Of a DNA stretch of 64,000 bases, positions 8,462-17,812 are shown one piece after another; within the stretch, counting starts at the first letter, position 1; each line of letters starts with the position of its first letter. The position numbers were made by a program, and so were the translations under genes. Below the pieces are notes generated by a model. The model was not told the DNA's origin and ran no database searches. It saw only the letters and a list, made by a program, of their open reading frames with translations. The stretch lies in the NCBI RefSeq assembly GCF_003570705.1, contig NZ_QWVT01000010.1:1-64000 (forward strand). Reading direction: 5' to 3'. The stretch is from Mesobacillus zeae (GTDB lineage: Bacteria; Bacillota; Bacilli; Bacillales; Cytobacillaceae).

Positions 8462-9523
8462 TTAATTTTCCATCTCACCAAGCTGGTCAATAAGAATGTT
8501 TTCAAGGTCTTCCATTTCATGTGTTCTTCTTCTTGTCATGAGCCCGTCAACAGCGTCTTTTGCATCGACACCATTAAAAAGAATTTGATACAGAGCTGCT
8601 GTAATCGGCATTTTCACCCCGAATTTTTCCGCGAGCTGGTAAGCTGCTTTTGTCGTTCTTACACCTTCTACGACCATTCCCATGCTCTTCAGCACTTCTT
8701 CAAGATTCTGTCCTTTTCCGAGCATATTTCCCGCACGCCAATTCCGAGAATGGACACTTGTACATGTAACAATTAAATCACCGATTCCAGTAAGGCCAGA
8801 AAAAGTAAGCGGGTTTGCCCCCATTTTCACACCCAGTCTTGCGATTTCGGCAAGCCCTCTCGTTATCAATGCAGCTTTCGCATTATCCCCATACCCAAGA
8901 CCGTCGGAAATTCCTGCAGCCAGGGCAATGATATTCTTGAGTGCTCCGCCAATCTCGACCCCAATGACATCGGGATTCGTATATACCCTGAAGCTATGGT
9001 TGATGAATAAATCCTGCACTCTCTCCGCCGCTTCCATATCTTCTGAAGACACCGTCACTGTTGTTGGATGGCGGAGACTGACCTCTTCAGCATGGCTTGG
9101 TCCCGAGAGTACAACCACTGATGAAAGAAGATTTTCAGGAACTTCCTGTTTTATCATTTCGGAAATCCTCAGCAATGTGTCAGGCTCAATCCCTTTGCTG
9201 ACATGGACAACCGTAAGCGGTTCGCTGCGGACTTTGATAATTTTCGCGAGCACTTCCCTAATTGCCTTTGTAGGGACAGCAAGTATGATGGTTTCTACTC
9301 CAGCCAAGCTTTCTTTAAGATCGGAATACCCACAGATGCCTTTTGGCAGCTGTATTTCAGGCAAATAAGTCTTATTAGTATGGAAGGCATTAATTTCATC
9401 AATTTGCACTGGATTATGGCCCCATAAACGTACTTCATGGCCATTGTCTGCCAACACCAATGAAAGGGCAGTACCCCAGCTGCCTGCCCCGATTACCGCA
9501 ACAGTTTCATGATTCCGCTCCAT
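8462..9523 (-). CDS. gpsA: Glycerol-3-phosphate dehydrogenase [NAD(P)+]
   Basis: Reduces dihydroxyacetone phosphate to sn-glycerol 3-phosphate, the backbone for phospholipids. The N-terminal Rossmann motif [10 protein letters not shown] lies at about residues 11-20. Later family blocks include [29 protein letters not shown] (containing the catalytic Lys) and [12 protein letters not shown]. The 353 residues match family length. ATG 9523 has GGCGAGGAG just upstream. It follows der after ~54 bp and probably shares its transcript. Confidence 0.97.
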   Translation of the reverse strand: MERNHETVAVIGAGSWGTALSLVLADNGHEVRLWGHNPVQIDEINAFHTNKTYLPEIQLPKGICGYSDLKESLAGVETIILAVPTKAIREVLAKIIKVRSEPLTVVHVSKGIEPDTLLRISEMIKQEVPENLLSSVVVLSGPSHAEEVSLRHPTTVTVSSEDMEAAERVQDLFINHSFRVYTNPDVIGVEIGGALKNIIALAAGISDGLGYGDNAKAALITRGLAEIARLGVKMGANPLTFSGLTGIGDLIVTCTSVHSRNWRAGNMLGKGQNLEEVLKSMGMVVEGVRTTKAAYQLAEKFGVKMPITAALYQILFNGVDAKDAVDGLMTRRRTHEMEDLENILIDQLGEMEN

Positions 9524-9577
9524 AAACTCCTCGCCTCATTTCTCGTTTTTACTGTAAAGATATTTTCGCTCTATTCT

Positions 9578-10888
9578 TTAGCTGCGCTCTCTGGCATATA
9601 TTTTTATCGGTGTTCCCTCAAATCCAAACGCCTCACGTATTCTGTTCTCCAGGAATCTTTGGTAAGAGAAATGCATCAATTCCGGGTCATTGACAAAAAC
9701 AACAAAGACTGGCGGTTTGACGGCAACCTGTGTGGTGTAATAGATTTTCAGCCTGCGGCCCTTGTCTGCCGGTGCAGGATTCCTTGCTGCTGCGTCTGTT
9801 ACAACTTCATTAAGGATATTTGTCTGCACTCTCATGGAGTGGTTTTCACTTGCTGTATTGATGACAGGGATTAACGTGTGAATTCTCTTCTTTGTTTTGG
9901 CAGATAAAAAGACAATTGGCGCATAGCTTAAAAACAGGAAGTGTTCGCGAATATTTTGTTCGAACTCCTTCATTGTCTTTTCGTCTTTTTCAATCGCATC
10001 CCACTTATTGACTACGATTATTACGGCTCTGCCAGCCTCATGGGCATAGCCGGCGATATGTTTGTCCTGCTCGATGATTCCTTCTTCCGCATCAAGAACG
10101 ACAAGGACAACATCGGATCGTTCGATTGCTCTTAGCGCACGGAGCACACTGTATTTCTCAGTGCTTTCATACACTTTTCCCTTTTTCCTCATCCCCGCAG
10201 TGTCAATAATAACGTAATCCTGCCCATTGTATGTCATTTCGGAGTCAATCGCGTCCCTCGTTGTTCCGGCAATATTGCTCACAATCACCCGCTCCTCGCC
10301 AAGGATCGCGTTCACAAGGGAAGATTTACCTACGTTTGGACGGCCAATCAGCGAGAATTTAATCGTATTCTCATCATAATCATCATCCTGCTTTTTAGGA
10401 AAGTGCTTCGCTGCTTCATCAAGCAAATCGCCAAGCCCTAAACCATGGGAACCTGAAATAGGAATAGGCTCCCCAAAGCCAAGTGAGTAAAACTCGTAAA
10501 TATCTGTTCTCATTTCAGGATTGTCAATCTTGTTTACGCCAAGAACAACAGGCTTGTTCGACCTGTACAGGATTTTGGCCACTTCTTCATCCGCTCCGGT
10601 AACACCTTCTCTTCCATTAACGAGAAAAAGAATGACATCAGCTTCCTCTATAGCAATTTCCGCCTGTTGCCGAATTTGCTCAAGAAAAGGCTCGTCCCCT
10701 AAGTCAATTCCGCCTGTATCAATAATGTTAAAATCGTGCGTCAACCATTCCCCCGAGCTGTAGATCCGGTCCCTTGTCACTCCCGGGATGTCTTCAACTA
10801 TAGAAATACGTTCACCAACGATTCGGTTAAAAATCGTCGATTTCCCCACATTAGGTCGGCCGACGATAGCTACCACTGGTTTCGCCAT
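9578..10888 (-). CDS. der: Ribosome-assembly GTPase Der (EngA)
   Basis: Essential GTPase with two tandem G domains that matures the 50S subunit. Both P-loops read GRPNVGKS: the first at about residues 10-17, the second near residue 184. Each domain has its own DTGG/DTAG and NKxD motifs (GVNKID, VVNKWD). A C-terminal KH-like domain follows. The 436 residues equal the B. subtilis length. ATG 10888 has AAGGGTG 6 bases upstream; the GTG at 10897 overlaps that site. Confidence 0.97.
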   Translation of the reverse strand: MAKPVVAIVGRPNVGKSTIFNRIVGERISIVEDIPGVTRDRIYSSGEWLTHDFNIIDTGGIDLGDEPFLEQIRQQAEIAIEEADVILFLVNGREGVTGADEEVAKILYRSNKPVVLGVNKIDNPEMRTDIYEFYSLGFGEPIPISGSHGLGLGDLLDEAAKHFPKKQDDDYDENTIKFSLIGRPNVGKSSLVNAILGEERVIVSNIAGTTRDAIDSEMTYNGQDYVIIDTAGMRKKGKVYESTEKYSVLRALRAIERSDVVLVVLDAEEGIIEQDKHIAGYAHEAGRAVIIVVNKWDAIEKDEKTMKEFEQNIREHFLFLSYAPIVFLSAKTKKRIHTLIPVINTASENHSMRVQTNILNEVVTDAAARNPAPADKGRRLKIYYTTQVAVKPPVFVVFVNDPELMHFSYQRFLENRIREAFGFEGTPIKIYARERS

Positions 10889-10952
10889 GAACTTCACCCT
10901 TTCAGTTTCACTGGGCTGCAGATCTGAAATTTAATCTGCACCCTTAATTTTA

Positions 10953-10986
10953 TTATAAAATAAACCCTTCTAATGGACAGAAGGGT
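10953..10986 (-). terminator. Terminator after the YIEGIA module
   Basis: Eight-base arms ACCCTTCT/AGAAGGGT, a 7-base loop, then TTATTTTATAA on the minus strand. It separates the YIEGIA genes from der. Confidence 0.75.
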
Positions 10987-11063
10987 CTGGCTTAATCAGT
11001 TTATCAAAAGAATCATCTTATAGGCAAGAAACAAAAAACACAGACTTTTTCAAAATGATGATT

Positions 11064-11249
11064 TTAGTGCCTAACGATGACGAGCATTTCATCGGATAGC
11101 GAATGGGCAATCCCGTCCAGGATTGCTTCCAGATTGGCAGCAAAACTCTCCATCTCTTCTTTTGAGTCACAATGGAATACTGCAAGACCTGAAGGGATTT
11201 TTTTCGGATTGGTCGTAATGGCAGCCAGTATGCATTTCTCAATCGTCAT
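11064..11249 (-). CDS. Small protein next to YIEGIA (putative capping-complex subunit)
   Basis: A 61-residue cytosolic protein, MTIEKCILAAITTNPKKIP..., ending MLVIVRH. Its ATG overlaps the stop of the YIEGIA gene by 4 bp (ATGA), with GGAAGG just upstream, so translation is probably coupled. I recall a small family annotated as capping complex subunit for YIEGIA in exactly this position, and the call rests on that memory plus context. No catalytic motif is visible. Confidence 0.72.
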   Translation of the reverse strand: MTIEKCILAAITTNPKKIPSGLAVFHCDSKEEMESFAANLEAILDGIAHSLSDEMLVIVRH

Positions 11250-12127
11250 AAACCCTTCCTCCTTTTCTCCGTAGGCATTCGGATAGCATTTTCAAGGGTC
11301 GGAACTTCTCCGATTATGCGTATCGCCCTTTCTGCATCCTGATGTTGTGGAAGAACAAAAATTCCGATGCGCCCGTCATCCAGGTCTCTCTTGGCCAGAG
11401 GCACAAGTGCCGGTGTCCCCGAATCTCGGTATACCCCCAGCGCTGTCGAGAGATCGTGAAGGACCGCCTGTCTTTGCCCTAGGTTTGCGATGGTGGAACG
11501 TGCATCAAAATTTTTCGGACTCAGTATGAATCCCATTCCATATTTTAGCACTTCCTTTTGCCTTTCCGGCAATCCGATATTCATAATATAAATATTGTCG
11601 ACATACAACCCAGCACCGTCAAACCGCGGCTCGATATATTTAATATCCACGATTTCCTTCAATTTCCCTCCTGACATCAGAAGCCTGCAAACATACATGG
11701 AAACAGCAGCTGCCAGGATGGCAGCCCAAATATTGAACATTAAATAAACCAGTGTGCTGAGAAGCGATGTCATAATAACCAGATAATTGCGGCTTTCAAA
11801 GGCAATCGCTATACCTTCAATATATGTTTTCCCCCTTGTAACCAATTCATAATTATCAAGCTCGGTAAGCGTGTTCCTCTCCATATTCCTTACTTCCCTG
11901 AACTGCGACGCGGCAAGCGTAAGAAATGTTATTGCCGTAAATTCTTCTTCAAGAATGGCAGGAATAGCAATGGTTCCTAGCCCTGCGGCTATAAATCCAA
12001 GTGCAACGTGTATAATTTTCCCATGAAGGTAGGTTGGATACTGTCGATAGTCTGTCCTAAGCATTAGCAGCCTTGAAATCGTCCCAGTTGCCACACCGAA
12101 AAAAATGGGTAATGTATATTCATTCAT
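11246..12127 (-). CDS. yphB: YIEGIA-domain membrane protein (yphB-like)
   Basis: About 293 residues. The N-terminal half has several hydrophobic segments (near residues 4-15, 35-55, 60-75, 125-150). The family-defining sequence TYIEGIAIAFESRNYLVI sits near residues 96-113. The C-terminal half is soluble. ATG 12127 overlaps the end of yphA by 8 bp; the longer open frame upstream is only the antisense-free extension into yphA. Function unknown. The position in the B. subtilis yphA-yphB order and the tight packing with the 61-residue partner suggest one envelope complex, possibly sporulation-linked (inference). Confidence 0.85.
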   Translation of the reverse strand: MNEYTLPIFFGVATGTISRLLMLRTDYRQYPTYLHGKIIHVALGFIAAGLGTIAIPAILEEEFTAITFLTLAASQFREVRNMERNTLTELDNYELVTRGKTYIEGIAIAFESRNYLVIMTSLLSTLVYLMFNIWAAILAAAVSMYVCRLLMSGGKLKEIVDIKYIEPRFDGAGLYVDNIYIMNIGLPERQKEVLKYGMGFILSPKNFDARSTIANLGQRQAVLHDLSTALGVYRDSGTPALVPLAKRDLDDGRIGIFVLPQHQDAERAIRIIGEVPTLENAIRMPTEKRRKGL

Positions 12128-12731
12128 GCAGGCCTTTATCTCCCTTTCCATGCAAAATTTGCTGTCCAACAGCCAGCGCAATGTTACTAAAGCCCACCCA
12201 GGTAACAACCATACCTGCTGCCAGCGCTGCAACATCCAGGAATGCCAATGAGGAAACCTTGTATGGGAAAGAGTAGTTCCCCAGAATGAAAGCATAAAGG
12301 AAATCTCCGGTAAGAAAGCCCGCAAAAATAATGGCTAGTCTCTCCTTCAAGCCTTTTTCCAAAAGGACAGACAAATAAAATCCGCAGCCTGCCAGCATCC
12401 AGACTCTATCGAATAAGACCCAGACGGGATCATATAACTCAATCAAAAGAAAGCTTACATAGCCCAGCATGACAACGAAAGCGGAAATCGTTATTTTTAG
12501 TAACTGGAGAAATCCAGTCCCAAATGTAACAGCCATGACTGTCAGTGCGATTACAATCGCTGATAGGGTAATCTCTGTCCCGTAAATGGAGACAGCCTTA
12601 TCACTGAGGATGACTAGCAGAAGCAGCACTGCTGATAATTTAAGCCGCTCCGGATGTGATTTTCTCATTATAAAGGTTGTTCCGATCCAAGCCAGCCAAG
12701 CCAGCCAGTAAAAAATTGTCCCGTCCATCAT
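12120..12731 (-). CDS. yphA: YphA-like polytopic membrane protein
   Basis: About 203 residues, almost entirely hydrophobic, with roughly six to seven membrane segments and a short polar tail HGKGDKGLHE. The start is ATG 12731 or the adjacent ATG 12728; GGAGGG lies just upstream. It heads a three-gene unit with the YIEGIA gene and the 61-residue partner. No enzymatic motif is visible. Identification is by position and character rather than by a motif. Confidence 0.8.
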   Translation of the reverse strand: MMDGTIFYWLAWLAWIGTTFIMRKSHPERLKLSAVLLLLVILSDKAVSIYGTEITLSAIVIALTVMAVTFGTGFLQLLKITISAFVVMLGYVSFLLIELYDPVWVLFDRVWMLAGCGFYLSVLLEKGLKERLAIIFAGFLTGDFLYAFILGNYSFPYKVSSLAFLDVAALAAGMVVTWVGFSNIALAVGQQILHGKGDKGLHE

Positions 12732-12832
12732 GCCGCCCTCCTATCATTTCCATTATGGCTTGACGATATGCAGTTTAACCCTCCGGAATAATCTTTTCTT
12801 CAGGTCACATGTTAGTAATAGGAGGTGAGACA

Positions 12833-12970
12833 ATGGGAAAAGACCGGCAGGAGAAAAAGCTGAGGGAAAGCGGCCGAGTAGAATCCGATCGCGACCATGC
12901 CCTTCATTATCCGGGATCCACAAAAATGCAGGGACCAGAGGAAGCAAGGAACCTGAACGATGGAAAATAG
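12833..12970 (+). CDS. ypzI: YpzI family small protein
   Basis: A 45-residue, highly charged protein beginning MGKDRQEKKLRESGRVESDRD and rich in Lys, Arg, Glu and Asp, with no membrane segment. A near-perfect AGGAGGTG lies 5 bases before ATG 12833. It is one of the few plus-strand genes here, divergent from yphA and convergent with fni, with a long shared terminator right after the stop. The start strongly resembles B. subtilis YpzI as I remember it. Function unknown. Confidence 0.88.
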   Translation: MGKDRQEKKLRESGRVESDRDHALHYPGSTKMQGPEEARNLNDGK

Positions 12971-12971
12971 A

Positions 12972-13026
12972 AATGAACAACAAATAAAGCTCCTGCAAAT
13001 TGCAGGAGCTTTATTTGTTGTTCATT
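12972..13026. terminator. Perfect 26-bp-arm bidirectional terminator between ypzI and fni
   Basis: Two exactly complementary 26-base arms (12972-12997 and 13001-13026) around the 3-base loop AAT. The core is AAGCTCCTGCA/TGCAGGAGCTT, extended by A/T-rich ends that give U runs in either direction. Confidence 0.93.
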
Positions 13027-13037
13027 ATAAAACGGCT

Positions 13038-14093
13038 TTATAGTCTTGTGCTGAATTGTTTAGTGTCAATCCCCCGCTGGTTCAGCCAATGATGTGTCCG
13101 GCCAGAAATAATCAAGGGCGTTTTGTGAAGGTCCTTGATATTCGCTGCACCGAGCGCTGTCATGATAACCGCGAGTTCTGTCTTTAAAATTTCCAATTCT
13201 TCAATTAAAGCTTCTGTGCCTCTGTCCAACAGAATTCTTAAACATTGTCCGGCCAAGCCGGCCGCTCCTGCACCAAGGGCAATGGACTTTGCAATATCCA
13301 GACTGTTGTGAATCCCTCCGGAAGCCATCACTGTAACCTTGTTTCCCGCTGCATGATTTGCTTCAGCTATCGATGCAGCAGTCGGAATGCCCCATTCTTC
13401 CAGAAAAGGAAGTGGGCGGTTTCGTCGAAAGTTCTCAATGGAGGCGAAATTAGTTCCGCCAAAGCCCCCGATGTCAACAGCCGCAATCCCAGTTTCCAGG
13501 AGAGCATTTACGGTTTCAAGTCCCATACCAAAACCAGTCTCTTTTACTATGACTGGTACATCTACAGCTTTCACTGCTTCAGCAATCCTTTGAACTGAGC
13601 CCGAGAAGTCCCTGTCCCCTTCAGGCATAGCCAGTTCCTGAATCACATTAAGGTGAATTTGCAAGGCGTCAGCTTCAATCATGGCAACCGCTTTACATGC
13701 CTGTTCAGGTGAAAGTTCACTTCCAAGATTGGCAAAAATAATTCCCTTCGGATTTTCTTCACGGACAACCTTAAAGGTTTTTTCTTCCTGCCAATCTCTT
13801 ATCGCAGCCATCTGTGAGCCAACCGCCATCGCAAGGTCCGTTTCCCTTGCTGCGATAGCAAGGTTCCTGTTGATCTCTAGCGTTTTTTCTCCGCCGCCTC
13901 CGGTCATTGCATTGATAAAAATAGGCGAACTTAAAGAAAGTCCGCCTATTTTAGTATTAAGATTGATATCCTTAAGCTTGGTACCAGGTAGGCTTTGGTG
14001 AACAAACGTTATATCTTCAAGCCCGTTTTGCGAATGCCTGCCTGTTTCCATTGAAAGCTTAATATGGTCCAATTTACGCTGTGATCTTGTCAA
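13038..14093 (-). CDS. fni: Isopentenyl-diphosphate delta-isomerase, type 2
   Basis: FMN- and NADPH-dependent enzyme that interconverts isopentenyl and dimethylallyl diphosphate, feeding the prenyl chains used by HepS/HepT. The 351 residues show the type 2 signatures: INAMTGGG near residue 61, then GSQMAA, LGSE, QIHLNVIQE, VKETGFG and the FMN phosphate site GGFGGTNFASIE. TTG 14093 is the start, with GGTGAT 5 bases upstream. It follows ypfD after 13 bp and is probably in the same operon. Confidence 0.95.
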   Translation of the reverse strand: MTRSQRKLDHIKLSMETGRHSQNGLEDITFVHQSLPGTKLKDINLNTKIGGLSLSSPIFINAMTGGGGEKTLEINRNLAIAARETDLAMAVGSQMAAIRDWQEEKTFKVVREENPKGIIFANLGSELSPEQACKAVAMIEADALQIHLNVIQELAMPEGDRDFSGSVQRIAEAVKAVDVPVIVKETGFGMGLETVNALLETGIAAVDIGGFGGTNFASIENFRRNRPLPFLEEWGIPTAASIAEANHAAGNKVTVMASGGIHNSLDIAKSIALGAGAAGLAGQCLRILLDRGTEALIEELEILKTELAVIMTALGAANIKDLHKTPLIISGRTHHWLNQRGIDTKQFSTRL

Positions 14094-14106
14094 GGTATAT
14101 CACCAT

Positions 14107-15246
14107 TTATTGTTTCAAATTCTTCAGTTTATCTCCAAGCAGTTCACCTAATTGGAAGCCTTTTGACTCCTCAGGCATCTCATAGTCCTGAGGGTACTGA
14201 TCTTCTCTCTCTTCGAAATCCTTCATACTTAATGATAGCCGTTGATCGTCAACATTGACATCAAGAACTTTCACTTTAACTTCCTGTCCCTCGCTCAACA
14301 CTTCATGAGGAGTGCCAATATGGCGGTGCGAGATTTGGGAGATATGGACGAGTCCTTCCACTCCAGGGAAAACTTCAACAAATGCGCCATAAGAGACAAG
14401 GCGTCTTACAGTACCTTCTAGCGTACTCCCTTTTGGTGCTTTCTCTTCAATATTAGACCATGGTCCAGGCAAAGTTTCTTTGACCGACAAGGAAATCCGT
14501 TCGTTGTCCCTGTCGACACTCAGGACTTTCACCTGTACTTTTTGCCCTTCCTGAACTACATCGGAAGGCTTTTCAACATGCTCGTGTGAAAGTTGGGAAA
14601 TATGGACAAGCCCATCCACACCGCCGATGTCAACAAAAGCTCCAAAATCAGTTAGGCGCTGGACAGTGCCTTCAAGTACCTGTCCTGCTTCCAGGGTATC
14701 AAGGATATCTTGTTTCTTACGGCTGTTTTCCTGCTCCACAACAGCCCTGTGAGACAGAATAAGGCGGTTTTTCGCTTTGTCGAGTTCAACAATCTTGAAT
14801 GTAACCTGGCGGCCTTTATAATCAGTAAAATCTTCAACAAAGTGGGCTTCAACAAGGGACGCGGGAACAAATCCGCGAACGCCAAGATCTACGACAAGGC
14901 CGCCTTTTACGACGTCCTTCACTTCCGCTTCGAAAACTTCACCGCTTTCAAACTGCTCTTCAAGCTTTTCCCACGCTTTTTCTGCATCGACTTTGCGCTT
15001 TGAAAGAATCAAAGCATCTTCTTCAACTTTCAATACCTCCAGCTCAAGCACATTGCCTTCAGAAACAACATCTTCGGCTTTTTCAACATGAAGACTGGAA
15101 AGTTCGCTAATTGGAATAATTCCATCTAATTTGCTGTTTTCAATATTCACTATAACCTGTTTTTCTTCAACCTTGGTAACCTGGCCTTTGACCCTGTCAC
15201 CCGCTTCATAATTTGCAACTTCTACTTGGTTCATATCTTCTGACAT
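14107..15246 (-). CDS. ypfD: S1-domain RNA-binding protein (ribosomal protein S1 homologue)
   Basis: About 379 residues made of four S1 (OB-fold) repeats at roughly 15-85, 100-165, 185-255 and 270-340, recognised from the recurring GxVxxxxxxGAFVxxxxxxGLVHISQxS pattern. The acidic/basic tail follows. Proteins of this kind bind RNA in Firmicutes, but the B. subtilis homologue is not a stoichiometric ribosomal protein. ATG 15246 has AAGGAGGAG upstream. It sits in the plsC-cmk region, as in related genomes. Confidence 0.93.
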   Translation of the reverse strand: MSEDMNQVEVANYEAGDRVKGQVTKVEEKQVIVNIENSKLDGIIPISELSSLHVEKAEDVVSEGNVLELEVLKVEEDALILSKRKVDAEKAWEKLEEQFESGEVFEAEVKDVVKGGLVVDLGVRGFVPASLVEAHFVEDFTDYKGRQVTFKIVELDKAKNRLILSHRAVVEQENSRKKQDILDTLEAGQVLEGTVQRLTDFGAFVDIGGVDGLVHISQLSHEHVEKPSDVVQEGQKVQVKVLSVDRDNERISLSVKETLPGPWSNIEEKAPKGSTLEGTVRRLVSYGAFVEVFPGVEGLVHISQISHRHIGTPHEVLSEGQEVKVKVLDVNVDDQRLSLSMKDFEEREDQYPQDYEMPEESKGFQLGELLGDKLKNLKQ

Positions 15247-15390
15247 ATGTACTCCTCCTTGTCCATGACTGTCCTGTAATATAGAAAATGCGATGATGTC
15301 ATCACACAAGCCACAATAGTGAGAGAATATTTTAAATTATCTCTATTTATTAACTTCTTACAAATAGTCTTTTTTGTCAAGCAGAAACCA

Positions 15391-15978
15391 TTATCTGTAT
15401 TCGCTAATCAGCTTGCGGATTTCGGACATAATCAGTTCCGTCGCTTCCTCGGCACTCGCTTTACGTTCCCGCATCCCATCAAGTGATACCGGTTTGCCAT
15501 AAACCACTTTAAGCCTGCGAAAAGGACGGTAGGGCCCAATAATGGCGCATGGAATGATTTGTGCTTGTGAGCGGAGTGCAAAGAAACCGGCACCGGCTAG
15601 TCCTTCACCAAGTTCTCCTGTCTTGCTTCTTGTTCCCTCTGGAAACAGCCCTAAAACCTTTCCTTCTTTTAAAATCGCCAAACCTTTTCTAAGGGCTTCC
15701 CGATCGCTCAATCCGCGTTTAACAGGAAAAGCATTCAGATGGGGAACGATTTTCCCGAGGACCGGAACCTGAAAAAGCTCCGCCTTCGCCATAAAATGGA
15801 CAGGTCTCGGAGCCGTGATTCCCACAACCGGGGGGTCAAGATTGTCGATATGGTTCGTACAAAGAAGAATGCCACCCTCTTTCGGAAAATTCTCTTTGCC
15901 GATCACCTCGAACCGGTATATTGGTTTAAGTGCGCCATACACGAGATTTTTTACAAATGTATAAAAAGTCAATGTCAA
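15391..15978 (-). CDS. plsC: 1-acyl-sn-glycerol-3-phosphate acyltransferase
   Basis: Makes phosphatidic acid from lysophosphatidic acid at the membrane. The 195 residues carry the acyltransferase motifs: NHIDNLDPP (HX4D catalytic motif, near residue 42), [12 protein letters not shown] near residue 113 and an N-terminal hydrophobic stretch. The start TTG 15978 overlaps the cmk stop by 4 bp (TTGA), so coupling is likely. In B. subtilis this family member is absent from the cmk locus, whereas several other Bacillaceae have one here. Confidence 0.9.
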   Translation of the reverse strand: MTLTFYTFVKNLVYGALKPIYRFEVIGKENFPKEGGILLCTNHIDNLDPPVVGITAPRPVHFMAKAELFQVPVLGKIVPHLNAFPVKRGLSDREALRKGLAILKEGKVLGLFPEGTRSKTGELGEGLAGAGFFALRSQAQIIPCAIIGPYRPFRRLKVVYGKPVSLDGMRERKASAEEATELIMSEIRKLISEYR

Positions 15979-16646
15979 CCGATCCTTTCAAGCGTCAATC
16001 CCATGATTTTATCGACAACCTGCTGGATTGAGAGTAAAGTTGTATCAATCTCAATTGCGCCAGAAGCTTTTTTGAGCGGAGCTACTTCACGTTCGGAATC
16101 AATTTTGTCCCGTCGGGCTATATCTTCCATAAGTGTGTCAAGATTGGACGGGAAACCTTTTTGAATATTTTCCGTATGACGTCTTTGTGCCCGTTTCTCA
16201 ACACTCGCAAGAAGGAATACTTTTACTTCCGCATCAGGGAGAACATGAGTCCCAATATCCCTGCCATCCATTACGACGCCGCCCTTTTCAGCAAACCGCT
16301 GCTGCCTCTTAACCATCTCTTTCCTTACAGCTTCATGCCTTGCAACAAAAGATACACTGTTAGTAACTTGTTCCATCCTGATTTCGGTTGAAACATCCTG
16401 TCCGTCAAGAAGTACGATTTGTCCTGATTCTCCAGGCAATAATTCAATTTCAGTTGCACTGAGGATTTCCATCAGTTCGCCTTCAGATTCGAGGCATGCT
16501 CCCTTTGAAATAGCTTTATAGGTTAAAGCCCGGTACATCGCGCCTGTATCGATGTATATGTAGGAAAGTTTTTCTGCCACAATTTTGGCAACAGTACTTT
16601 TGCCAGCAGCTGCAGGTCCGTCAATTGCTATAGATATTCTTTTCAT
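15975..16646 (-). CDS. cmk: Cytidylate kinase
   Basis: Phosphorylates CMP and dCMP with ATP, salvaging cytidine nucleotides. The 223 residues start [21 protein letters not shown] with the P-loop GPAAAGKST near residues 10-18. Other family blocks are [25 protein letters not shown] and [17 protein letters not shown] 16646 has AGGAGG upstream; the open frame extends 8 codons further without a better start. Confidence 0.97.
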   Translation of the reverse strand: MKRISIAIDGPAAAGKSTVAKIVAEKLSYIYIDTGAMYRALTYKAISKGACLESEGELMEILSATEIELLPGESGQIVLLDGQDVSTEIRMEQVTNSVSFVARHEAVRKEMVKRQQRFAEKGGVVMDGRDIGTHVLPDAEVKVFLLASVEKRAQRRHTENIQKGFPSNLDTLMEDIARRDKIDSEREVAPLKKASGAIEIDTTLLSIQQVVDKIMGLTLERIG

Positions 16647-16744
16647 AATGCCTCCTGTAACACCACTCATGCTATATGTTTCTGTCCCTATTTTAACACA
16701 TAAAACGATGATTCCTCTTTATATCCTGATTTTCATGATCCGCA

Positions 16745-16939
16745 TCAATCTTTTTCAGAGTGAATGGACCATATGGTTTCCACTGTTTCCGTTTTTTCAC
16801 CTTTATCGACTCCCTCATAACGGGAAATCTGGTTCAGTTGCGGGAACAAATTGAACTGGTGAATAAGCATTTGCGCCAAAAACAGGAAAATAAACTGAAT
16901 GACTGCTAATTTAATCAAAATTCTCTCCATATTTTTCAT
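16745..16939 (-). CDS. ypfB: YpfB-like small membrane protein (DUF5359 type)
   Basis: 64 residues with one N-terminal hydrophobic segment (about residues 7-28) and a polar, acidic tail. ATG 16939 has GAGGTGG 6 bases upstream. The location between cmk and ypfA matches B. subtilis ypfB. Function unknown. Confidence 0.8.
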   Translation of the reverse strand: MKNMERILIKLAVIQFIFLFLAQMLIHQFNLFPQLNQISRYEGVDKGEKTETVETIWSIHSEKD

Positions 16940-16981
16940 TCATTTCCACCTCAGTTCTATTATGGAAATGAATGAACGATC

Positions 16982-17647
16982 TTAACCGTGTATGAGGAGC
17001 CCTTTCTTCTTTTGATCAAGCTGTCTGTCAAAGCAAAAGCGCAAGAAAAGCTGCCTGTCTATTCCATTTGTTCCAATGAACTGGATAGAAATTTTATTTA
17101 TTCCCGGCATTGCTTCCTGGATACGAATGACTCTGCTCTTAACCTTTTTGTACTTATACTCTCCGCCCTGCATCGGGAAAACAAGAAGGCATTCAAGCTC
17201 CATTCCCGCATGCAGGCTTTCTTTGCTGGCAGCAAGGAGAGCCGCACCTCCTGCACTGAAGTCTTCCGTCACCGCGGTAAAAAGCGGCTTTCCTGACTCT
17301 ACCGACAGGACTGCTACATCAATTGGCGTCTCCACCCTTACATATTGCCTCCGCTGCACTTTCACAAGGCTGTCTAACGCCGGGCCGGCGAGGACAAGCA
17401 TTGGAATAGACTCTTTAGCCCTGCCCTTCACCTCTGTCGAGAATTGAAATCTTGAGCCGCCTTCACCAGTGAATACGGCCTTTAGCAGCGTACCTTCAAG
17501 CAAGTATACATTCTTCCCGGTTTCGATATTCAGCGGATAATCTATATATAGATCGCTGCCTCTTTTCTCGACAAGCTTGCATTTATAACTGCCATATGAA
17601 TCAGCATAAAAATGTTCCAGGATGATGACATCCCCTATTTTCAACAT
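16982..17647 (-). CDS. ypfA: PilZ-domain c-di-GMP receptor, flagellar brake (YpfA/MotI)
   Basis: Cytosolic c-di-GMP receptor. In B. subtilis this protein (MotI/DgrA) binds MotA and stops flagellar rotation. An N-terminal YcgR-type domain occupies about residues 1-95. The PilZ domain follows with the ligand motifs RRQYVR (about 99-104) and DFSAGG (about 129-134). From ATG 17647 (GGGAGTGG 6 bases upstream) the product is 221 residues, like B. subtilis. An in-frame ATG at 17695 also has AGGTGAT upstream and would add ~16 residues. Confidence 0.93.
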   Translation of the reverse strand: MLKIGDVIILEHFYADSYGSYKCKLVEKRGSDLYIDYPLNIETGKNVYLLEGTLLKAVFTGEGGSRFQFSTEVKGRAKESIPMLVLAGPALDSLVKVQRRQYVRVETPIDVAVLSVESGKPLFTAVTEDFSAGGAALLAASKESLHAGMELECLLVFPMQGGEYKYKKVKSRVIRIQEAMPGINKISIQFIGTNGIDRQLFLRFCFDRQLDQKKKGLLIHG

Positions 17648-17768
17648 AGCTGCCCACTCCCAAAAAGAATCCCTGTTTTGGTTCCTGTCATTCATTATCA
17701 CCTAAATGGAGAACCTACGCAAGAGTCCATTTTTAGCCCCTGACACAGACAAACCTCCCCTTTTATAA

Positions 17769-17800
17769 ATAAAGAAAAGGAAAAGTCCGCGACTTTCCCC
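17769..17800 (-). terminator. Terminator of sleB-ypeB
   Basis: Arms GGAAAGTC/GACTTTTCC with the 3-base loop GCG, followed on the minus strand by TTTTCTTT, just past the ypeB stop. Confidence 0.8.
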
Positions 17801-17812
17801 ATTTAACAAAAG

